Shown here in pieces: positions 5,929-10,768 of a stretch of 10,768 bases of DNA. The number at the start of each line of letters is the position of its first letter. Position 1 is the stretch's first letter. The position numbers were made by a program, and so were the translations under genes. Source of the stretch: CAZKXX01 sp964556705 (GTDB taxonomy: Bacteria > Acidobacteriota > Terriglobia > UBA7540); NCBI GenBank assembly GCA_964556705.1, contig CAZKXX010000117.1, forward strand, positions 1 to 10,768, written 5' to 3'. The notes under the pieces are model-generated. The model was not told the DNA's origin. It searched no databases and was given only the letters and a program-made list of their open reading frames with translations.

Positions 5929-7917
5929 ATGGGTCGGGAGTTTACCGTCGGGATCGGCGGAGCCGCAGGCGACGGTCTGGATAAGACCGGTGACACGCTC
6001 GCCAAAGGCGCCTCGCGCGTCGGCCTCTGGATCAGCGCTTACAACAGCTATCAATCGGTGATTCGCGGCGGGCACATCTGGCTGCGCGTGCGGATGTCCG
6101 AAGAGAAGGTTTATTCCCACGGCGACCATCTGAACGTCCTCATCGCTCTCAACCAGGACTCGGTCGAGCGGCACGCCCGGGAGGTCGAGCCGGGCGGCGC
6201 GGTGCTTTACAACTCCGACCGCTTCACCTGCGACTCCGTGCTGTTGCGGGACGGCGTCGTTTCCCTGCCGCTGCCGGTGAACGAAATCACCAAGCCCTTC
6301 GGGCGGCTGCTGCCCATCATGCAGAACACGGTGGCGCTCGGCGCGCTGGCCTATCTCGCGCGGCTCGATTTCGAATCGCTCGCGGGCGTGCTGGCGGATA
6401 CGTTCAAGCACAAAGGCGATGCGGTGATCGAGCAGAACGTCAAAATCCTGCGCGCCGGCTTCGACTACGCCAAAGAGAAATTCGTTTCGCTCCTCAAGGA
6501 CCCCTGGAAGTTCAGCGGGACGCGGCGCCCCTTCGTCACCGGCAACGAAGCCTTCGCGCTGGGGGCGGTGACGGCCGGATGCAAATTCTACTCGGCCTAC
6601 CCGATGACGCCGGCTTCTTCCATCCTCCACTGGATGGCGAGCCACGCGGAAAAGTGCGGTGTCCTGGTGAAGCAGTGCGAGGACGAGCTGGCCGTCATCA
6701 ACATGGCCATCGGCGCCGGGCAGGCCGGCGTGCGCGCCATGTGCGGCACCTCCGGCGGAGGCTTCGCGCTGATGACTGAAGCGATCGGCATGGCCGGTAT
6801 GATCGAGACGCCCGTCGTGGTGATTGAAGTCCAGCGCGGAGGACCTTCGACGGGAATCCCCACCAAGACCGAACAAGGCGACCTCAACCAGGTCTTCGGC
6901 GCGTCCCAGGGTGATTTTCCGCGCGTCATCATTGCACCGACGGACACCACGGACTGCTTCTGGAGCGCGGTCGAGGCCTTCAACCTGGCGGAGAAGTATC
7001 AGCTCCCGGTGCTGATTATTTCCGACCTCTACGTTTCCGAGCACCCGGAGACGATCGAGCCGGACGCGTTCAGGCACGATGTGCCGATTGAGCGCGGAGA
7101 GTTGGTGACCGAGCGGCCGAATGGCAGCGGTCCGTTCAAACGCTACGCGTTCACTCCTTCCGGCATTTCGCCCCGCGCGTTGCCCGGCACCGAAGGCGGC
7201 GAATACGTGGCCGCCACCGACGACCACGACGAGGAAGGCATCACCATCAGTGACGTCTTCACCTCGCCTCCCATGCGGCGGAAGATCATGGAAAAACGCA
7301 TGAGGAAGATGGAAGGCGTGGCGCGCGAGCTGCCGCCGCCGAAGCTCGAAGGGCCCGCGGAGGCGGACGTCACGCTCATCGGCTGGGGCTCGACGGGCGG
7401 CGTGATTCGCGAGGCGCGCGCGTTGCTCGCCGCCGAAGGGATTACCGCGAACCAGCTTCAGATCAAATACCTCCACCCGTTCCACGAGCGCGAGGTCACG
7501 GAAGCTCTCGCCAAATCGAAGAAGCTGATTTGCGTCGAAGCGAATTACACCGGCCAGTTTGCGCGCTTCCTGCGCGCCGAGACCGGCATCCGTGTGCACG
7601 ACCACATCTTGAAGTACGACGGCGAACCCTTCGAGCCGAAGATCATCGCCGATGAGGTGAAGCGCATCCTGGCCGGCAAGCCGCGGAACCTGGACGTCTC
7701 CGAAGACGACGCGCGCGAAATGGCGTACCACTACATTCGCACGCACCTGGCCGACGCGGTCCGGCCCGCGGCGATCCAAATGAGCGACACCAGGAACAAC
7801 GGTGAGGCCGTCTGGCTCGTCGAGATGGTGGATCGCGGCTCAGGCGAGAAACGCGGTGAGCTGAAAATCGGAGTGAAGACCGGATCGTTGCACGCCTGGG
7901 AGCCCGTGGCGCAGTAA
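5929..7917 (+). CDS. korA: 2-oxoacid:ferredoxin oxidoreductase, fused gamma-alpha subunit
   Basis: Two-subunit 2-oxoacid:ferredoxin oxidoreductases oxidatively decarboxylate 2-oxoacids to acyl-CoA, reducing ferredoxin, and can run in reverse under reducing conditions. The 662-residue product shows the fused order. The gamma domain (about 1-190) carries the glycine-rich VGIGGAAGDG (7-16) and the segment SYQSVIRGGHIWLRVR. The alpha pyrimidine-binding domain (about 205-400) carries YPMTPAS (224-230, the YPITP motif of this family), CEDELAVINMAIGA, CGTSGGGFALMTE and QRGGPSTGIPTKTEQGD (302-318). The C-terminal domain contains LIGWGSTGG and CVEANYTGQFARF (535-547). Residues after about 590 form a tail of roughly 70 residues (YHYIRTHL to WEPVAQ) that appears additional to the usual core. 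The start is supported by GGAAGGGGGG just upstream. korB follows after 58 bases. Substrate cannot be fixed from sequence alone; 2-oxoglutarate is the usual annotation, with pyruvate or branched-chain 2-oxoacids as alternatives. Confidence 0.93.
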   Translation: MGREFTVGIGGAAGDGLDKTGDTLAKGASRVGLWISAYNSYQSVIRGGHIWLRVRMSEEKVYSHGDHLNVLIALNQDSVERHAREVEPGGAVLYNSDRFTCDSVLLRDGVVSLPLPVNEITKPFGRLLPIMQNTVALGALAYLARLDFESLAGVLADTFKHKGDAVIEQNVKILRAGFDYAKEKFVSLLKDPWKFSGTRRPFVTGNEAFALGAVTAGCKFYSAYPMTPASSILHWMASHAEKCGVLVKQCEDELAVINMAIGAGQAGVRAMCGTSGGGFALMTEAIGMAGMIETPVVVIEVQRGGPSTGIPTKTEQGDLNQVFGASQGDFPRVIIAPTDTTDCFWSAVEAFNLAEKYQLPVLIISDLYVSEHPETIEPDAFRHDVPIERGELVTERPNGSGPFKRYAFTPSGISPRALPGTEGGEYVAATDDHDEEGITISDVFTSPPMRRKIMEKRMRKMEGVARELPPPKLEGPAEADVTLIGWGSTGGVIREARALLAAEGITANQLQIKYLHPFHEREVTEALAKSKKLICVEANYTGQFARFLRAETGIRVHDHILKYDGEPFEPKIIADEVKRILAGKPRNLDVSEDDAREMAYHYIRTHLADAVRPAAIQMSDTRNNGEAVWLVEMVDRGSGEKRGELKIGVKTGSLHAWEPVAQ

Positions 7918-7975
7918 CCTCGGCGCTTCGCGGGCCGCGCGAAATCCGGGGACTCACGAATAAGGGAAGGTCATC

Positions 7976-8857
7976 ATGGCGACTGTCGTCGAACTGCCGC
8001 TTGAAACTTATCAGGGACTCGTCGAGCCCGACTGGTGTCCGGGGTGCGGCGACTTCGGCGTGCTGCGGGCGCTGGAAATCGCCGCGCAGAAGCTCCGGTT
8101 GCCCACCCAAGACATCTTCGTCGTCTCCGGCATCGGGTGTTCGTCGAACCTGCCCGGGTTCTTCCACGCTTACGGCGTCCACAGCCTGCACGGGCGCGCC
8201 GTGGCGGTGGCGAGCGGCGCGCGGCTCGCCAATCACGACCTGAAAGTCGTCATCACGGGCGGCGACGGCGACGGCTACGGCATCGGCCTCGGCCACTTCG
8301 TTCACGCCATGCGCCGCAACCTCGACCTGACGTACATCGTCATGAACAATCAGATCTACGGGCTCACCACCGGGCAGGCCTCGCCGACGACCACCAAGGG
8401 CCACAAGACGAAATCCACGCCGCGCGGCAACATCGAGCTGCCCATCAACCCGATTGCGCTGGCGCTGGTTTCGGGCGCGACATACGTGGCTCGAGGATTC
8501 TCGGGCGAAGCCAAGCACCTCGCCGACCTCATCGCCGGAGGCATCGCTCACCACGGCTTCGCGCTCGTGGACGTCTTCAGCCCCTGCGTGACCTACAACA
8601 AAATCAACACCTATCCGTGGTTCAAGCAGCGGGTCTATAAACTCGAAGACGAAAAAGATTACGACACGGCGGACCTCGAAGCCGCGGTGCGCAAGTCCTT
8701 CGAGTGGGACCCGAAAATCCCCATCGGCGTCTTCTACAAAGACGAGCAGGAAACCTACGAAGACGGCGAAGTGGCCCTCAAGAACGGCCCGCTGGTCCGC
8801 CAGCCCCTCGGCGTCAAGAAAGACCTGTTCGGAGATTTGATGGAAGAGTTCTACTGA
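7976..8857 (+). CDS. korB: 2-oxoacid:ferredoxin oxidoreductase, beta subunit
   Basis: The beta subunit holds thiamine diphosphate and a [4Fe-4S] cluster and works with the gamma-alpha subunit encoded just upstream. The 293-residue length is typical. Visible motifs are WCPGCGDFGVL (20-30), SGIGCSSNLPGF (51-62), HGRAVAVASGARLAN (72-86), the cofactor motif GGDGDGYGIG (95-104) with MNNQIYGLTTGQ (123-134), and FSPCVTYN (201-208). Cys21, Cys24, Cys55 and Cys204 have nearly the same spacing as the four cluster ligands described for the Sulfolobus two-subunit enzyme, so the cluster should be intact. The ATG at 7976 has a good AAGGGAAGG ribosome site. No separate ferredoxin or delta-subunit gene is in the window, so a soluble ferredoxin encoded elsewhere must accept the electrons. 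The gene ends in a repeat-rich spacer without a clear terminator hairpin. Confidence 0.95.
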   Translation: MATVVELPLETYQGLVEPDWCPGCGDFGVLRALEIAAQKLRLPTQDIFVVSGIGCSSNLPGFFHAYGVHSLHGRAVAVASGARLANHDLKVVITGGDGDGYGIGLGHFVHAMRRNLDLTYIVMNNQIYGLTTGQASPTTTKGHKTKSTPRGNIELPINPIALALVSGATYVARGFSGEAKHLADLIAGGIAHHGFALVDVFSPCVTYNKINTYPWFKQRVYKLEDEKDYDTADLEAAVRKSFEWDPKIPIGVFYKDEQETYEDGEVALKNGPLVRQPLGVKKDLFGDLMEEFY

Positions 8858-8870
8858 AACCGCTGGCCGT

Positions 8871-8941
8871 CTTGAATCTGGAATCTGGAATCACTACTCC
8901 GTCGCCGCGCCGTCTTGAATCTTGAATGCGGAATGCGCAAT
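8871..8941 (+). repeat. Heptamer repeats, TTGAATC/TGGAATC family (3 + 4 units)
   Basis: Three contiguous units at 8871-8891 (CTTGAAT, then CTGGAAT twice) and four at 8914-8941 (CTTGAAT twice, then two diverged units) are separated by 22 non-repeat bases. The family matches the AT-richer blocks at 4213-4247 and 9175-9202. Confidence 0.75.
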
Positions 8942-8993
8942 CCTCCCGGCGCACCGGTCTCACCACCAAGACACCAAGACACTGGACGCTTCG

Positions 8994-9028
8994 GGACCTC
9001 GGACCTCGGACTTCGCACGTCGAACTTT
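8994..9028 (-). repeat. Heptamer repeats, GTCCNNN family in reverse orientation (5 units)
   Basis: GGACCTC occurs twice in a row, followed by GGACTTC and two diverged units. On the minus strand this reads as GTCCGAG units, the same family as the array at 4161-4209. Confidence 0.7.
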
Positions 9029-9132
9029 CGCCTTCTGTCTCCTGACTTCGTTCTCAGCGCCCCGCATCCTACGCGTTGTCTCTCTGAGGAACACCGACCT
9101 CTCGCAAGGCGGGTTCGGGGCGACGATGAGTC

Positions 9133-9138
9133 TACAAT
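9133..9138 (+). promoter_or_regulatory. Possible -10 box upstream of the GIY-YIG gene
   Basis: TACAAT matches five of six -10 consensus bases and lies in the non-repeat part of the spacer about 150 bases before the ATG at 9291. No convincing -35 box is at the right distance, so this is weak. Confidence 0.25.
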
Positions 9139-9174
9139 CGCCTCCGGTTTACACGGCCGTGCGTCGCCCGCCCT

Positions 9175-9202
9175 CTTGAATCTTGAATTCGGAATGCGAT
9201 AT
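9175..9202 (+). repeat. Heptamer repeats, TTGAATC family (4 units)
   Basis: Two CTTGAAT units, one TCGGAAT and one diverged unit follow each other. The block repeats 8914-8941 almost base for base at its start (one mismatch over about 25 bases), suggesting one array was copied or both arose from the same element. Confidence 0.7.
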
Positions 9203-9290
9203 GTGCGATTCTCCGGCCGTCACCGCTTGCGACGGGCCACCTGCCGGCTCATCGCGCGATGGGGTCAGCGTCTTCGGCGCAAGGAGAACC

Positions 9291-10034
9291 ATGAAGTTAC
9301 GAGAGCCTGAGTCGTTTCCAGCGGATGTGGCGCGCAAACTGAAAACCTATGTTTACAGGCTCATCGACCCGCGGAATGGGGAGACCTTCTACGTCGGGAA
9401 GGGGCAGGGCAACCGCGTTTTCTCTCACATTCGGGCGGAGCAGAACCTGAAAGGAGATGAGCTAGACAACAAGGTCAAGCGAATCCGCGAGATTCGTCTG
9501 GCGGGCTTCGAAGCGGCGCATGTGATTCATCGCCACGGCATGGACGAGAAGACGGCTCTCGAAGTGGAGGCTGCACTCATCGATGCATATCCCGGCCTCA
9601 CCAACAGCGCCGGGGGATCCGGAAGCACCGACTATGGAGCAATGCACGCCAAAGAGATCATCCGGCGGTACTCTGCCGAGCCCGCGGTGTTCAAACACAA
9701 AGCCTTGCTGATCAGCGTCAACCGGAGTGCTGCCGAGACATCTCTTTATGAGGCGACTCGGTACGCGTGGAAGATCAGCAAGTCAAAGGCGATGCAGGCC
9801 GAGGTGATCCTGTCGACGCTGCAAGGCCTGATCGTAGGCGCCTTTGTAGCGGACGCTTGGCTGGAGGCCACGGCCGCAAATTTTCCCGGCCATAGCGATG
9901 TGCCGGGCCGCCTGGGCTTCGTCGGTCGAGAAGCGCCCGAGCCGATTAAGCGTCTGTACCTGCACAAGCGGGTGCCGGACGAATATCGTAAGCGCGGTGC
10001 TGCGAATCCAATCAAATACACTTGGAATTCATAG
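9291..10034 (+). CDS. LEM-3-like GIY-YIG nuclease-family protein with an extra C-terminal domain
   Basis: The 247-residue product has an N-terminal GIY-YIG fold of the LEM-3-like type. The first strand is TYVYRLIDPRNG (19-30), the second is FYVGKGQGNRVFSHI (33-47), with Arg42 and His46 as candidate catalytic-site residues. The helix ALEVEAALIDAYP (89-101) carries the acidic positions Glu91 and Glu93, followed by LTNSAGG (103-109). A second domain (about 140-247) begins LLISVNRSAAETSLYEATRYAWKIS as a continuous segment and ends RLYLHKRVP...RGAANPIKY; it resembles the C-terminal module that accompanies GIY-YIG domains in other bacterial proteins of this size. The AAGGAG ribosome site five bases before 9291 fixes the start; the frame's earlier ATG at 9183 falls in repeats. 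It stands alone between a repeat field and a convergent esterase gene. DNA cleavage in repair, restriction or element mobility is possible, but none is shown. Confidence 0.82.
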   Translation: MKLREPESFPADVARKLKTYVYRLIDPRNGETFYVGKGQGNRVFSHIRAEQNLKGDELDNKVKRIREIRLAGFEAAHVIHRHGMDEKTALEVEAALIDAYPGLTNSAGGSGSTDYGAMHAKEIIRRYSAEPAVFKHKALLISVNRSAAETSLYEATRYAWKISKSKAMQAEVILSTLQGLIVGAFVADAWLEATAANFPGHSDVPGRLGFVGREAPEPIKRLYLHKRVPDEYRKRGAANPIKYTWNS

Positions 10035-10042
10035 AACTGGGC

Positions 10043-10066
10043 GGGTGGCCCACCCTTGACCCGGGT
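10043..10066. repeat. GC-rich inverted repeats between convergent genes, possible terminator
   Basis: GGGTGG-C-CCACCC (10043-10055) is a perfect inverted repeat lying nine bases after the GIY-YIG gene's stop codon. Three bases later comes the palindrome ACCCGGGT (10059-10066) followed by TTTT. The ACCC parts can pair alternatively. It could stop transcription of the GIY-YIG gene, although the T-run is short. Confidence 0.4.
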
Positions 10067-10180
10067 TTTCCCTGGCCTCTGCCTGCACACCCCCGGGAAG
10101 CTAACATCCGAATGAGGCCAGCACGATTGAAGCGTGTCGACCGCCGCTACACCAAACCCCGTCACACTAATCCCAAGGCT

Positions 10181-10768
10181 TCACTGGCGTGCGCGGAGAT
10201 GCAAATCGGCGAAGGCCAGGAACTGGTCCCAATCGAACGCGGTCACCGCGTGCTCTCCGTTGCGGATATGGAAGGCGAGGGTGCGCTGAATCGGCTGATT
10301 CAGTGCCGGCATCCGGTCGGTCCCAAGGCTCTCGCCGCCGAGCAGGCGATAGACGGGCCCGGCGGCGACGCAGGCGAGAAACATCCCCCGCGGGTCGGCC
10401 CATCGGTCGTCTTCCGCGGCGGTGACGTAAACGGGCCGCGGAGCGTTCAAGGCGATCAACTCGTGGGCATCCACCGGAAGCTTGCCGGGATCGTCGGCGA
10501 ATTCGCGGAACCTGGGGCAGAACCAATAGGGAAACACCTCGGCGAGATTTCGCGCGGTTTCGCCGTAATTGCGGCGAAGTAGCGACGCGCCGCCCGCTCC
10601 CGAACAACTCGAAAGCACCATGGCGAATCGCGTGTCGAGAGCACCCGCCCAGAGGGCCGTCTTCCCCAGGCGCGAGTGACCCATAACGGCGACACGCTTC
10701 GCGTCAACATCCTGGTCTTTTTCGAGATAATCCAGGGCGCGGCTCAGGCCGTAGGCCCACGCGCCGAT
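10181..10768 (-). CDS. CE15 glucuronoyl-esterase-like alpha/beta hydrolase (partial, N-terminus off the right edge)
   Basis: The last 195 residues of the protein are present, in frame from 10768 to a TGA at 10183-10181. Bacterial CE15 enzymes cleave ester bonds between lignin alcohols and 4-O-methyl-glucuronic acid on xylan and are normally exported; the signal peptide would lie outside the window. Fragment residues show ALDYLEKDQDVDAKRVAVMGH leading to the nucleophile Ser32 in GHSRLGKTALW (30-40), with Arg33 as probable oxyanion residue. Further landmarks are NYGET (67-71), YWFCPRF (81-87), LPVDAHELIALNAPRPVYV (97-115), AAEDDRWADPRG (117-128) and the catalytic His173 in GEHAVTAFDW. The fungal-type acidic position, 23 residues after the serine, is Cys55, whereas Asp121 sits where many bacterial members carry an alternative acid. 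Database records often call such proteins acetylxylan esterases. It converges on the GIY-YIG gene. Confidence 0.85.
   Translation of the reverse strand: MGAWAYGLSRALDYLEKDQDVDAKRVAVMGHSRLGKTALWAGALDTRFAMVLSSCSGAGGASLLRRNYGETARNLAEVFPYWFCPRFREFADDPGKLPVDAHELIALNAPRPVYVTAAEDDRWADPRGMFLACVAAGPVYRLLGGESLGTDRMPALNQPIQRTLAFHIRNGEHAVTAFDWDQFLAFADLHLRARQ

Larger units (their letters stand above)
8858..9290. other. 433-base spacer made largely of short tandem repeats
   Basis: No supported gene lies between korB and the GIY-YIG gene. The spacer holds several blocks of 7-base repeats (8871-8891, 8914-8941, 8994-9028, 9175-9202) and an 8-base repeat CACCAAGA in two copies (8964-8979). A sequence of about 25 bases at 8913-8937 recurs with one mismatch at 9174-9198. 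The part from about 9035 to 9170 has no repeats and contains a possible -10 box. The open frame that enters from 9183 is discounted because its first codons are repeat units. Confidence 0.7.

Noticed and set aside
5803..7779. 658-codon open frame on the minus strand opposite korA
   Set aside because: Antisense shadow of a GC-rich gene: His/Arg/Val-rich translation without domains, while the plus-strand frame has complete oxidoreductase motifs.
7643..8554. 303-codon open frame on the minus strand opposite korA/korB
   Set aside because: Spans the ends of two well-supported genes and the spacer between them; composition typical of an antisense frame.
8871..9202. CRISPR-like array
   Set aside because: Units are 7-8 bases and directly adjacent, without 25-40 base repeats separated by unique spacers, and no cas gene is nearby.
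9183..9290. Earlier start codon for the GIY-YIG gene at 9183
   Set aside because: The ATG falls inside or next to the heptamer array and the extra 36 residues are low-complexity; a strong AAGGAG site precedes the ATG at 9291.

Overview
The window is about 10.8 kb of GC-rich bacterial chromosome. Several features point to Acidobacteriota. The strongest is a one-protein fusion of an OmpR-type winged helix, a membrane segment, a TolB/FlgO-like domain and TPRs. Others are a secreted HExxH protein of a type I associate with that phylum and the heptanucleotide minisatellites in the spacers. This assignment is inference from gene families; no rRNA or other phylogenetic marker is present. No mobile element, phage gene, CRISPR array, tRNA or rRNA was found.

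Left part (1-2304). Three genes lie on the minus strand: a secreted HExxH metalloprotease-like protein (1301-2086), lexA (472-1152), and, 11 bases after lexA, a secreted protein with an SH3-like domain and a PsbP-like domain that runs off the left edge (1-460). lexA has a recognisable promoter (1220-1248). Its 17-base spacer is exactly a TTCGCC direct repeat with an 11-base period, a good candidate SOS operator controlling lexA and the gene behind it.

Middle (2251-5401). A plus-strand gene (2305-4161) encodes a 618-residue membrane-anchored CadC-like transcription regulator with TPRs. It has its own promoter and an inverted repeat placed at the predicted transcription start. It converges on a minus-strand pyruvate dehydrogenase E1 alpha gene (4340-5401) whose thiamine diphosphate motif is altered (GEAAVN instead of GDGxxN) and which has no E1 beta partner in view. 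The 178 bases between them are almost entirely heptamer repeats.

Right part (5402-10768). After a 527-base spacer without a convincing gene comes a plus-strand operon for a two-subunit 2-oxoacid:ferredoxin oxidoreductase, a fused gamma-alpha subunit (5929-7917) and a beta subunit with a full set of [4Fe-4S] cysteines (7976-8857). A 433-base spacer packed with short tandem repeats follows, then a LEM-3-like GIY-YIG nuclease-family gene with an extra C-terminal domain (9291-10034). Converging on it from the right edge is the 3' part of a CE15 glucuronoyl-esterase-like gene (10181-10768).

How it fits together: pyruvate dehydrogenase (NAD-linked) and the ferredoxin-linked oxidoreductase perform analogous decarboxylations and stand back to back, which suggests alternative oxidation routes for 2-oxoacids. 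The esterase fits a plant-biomass-degrading lifestyle. The other genes look like independent housekeeping or regulatory units. I saw no clear new multi-gene system. The most unusual items are the lexA promoter architecture, the two heptamer repeat families, and the substituted metal-binding motif of the E1 alpha subunit.
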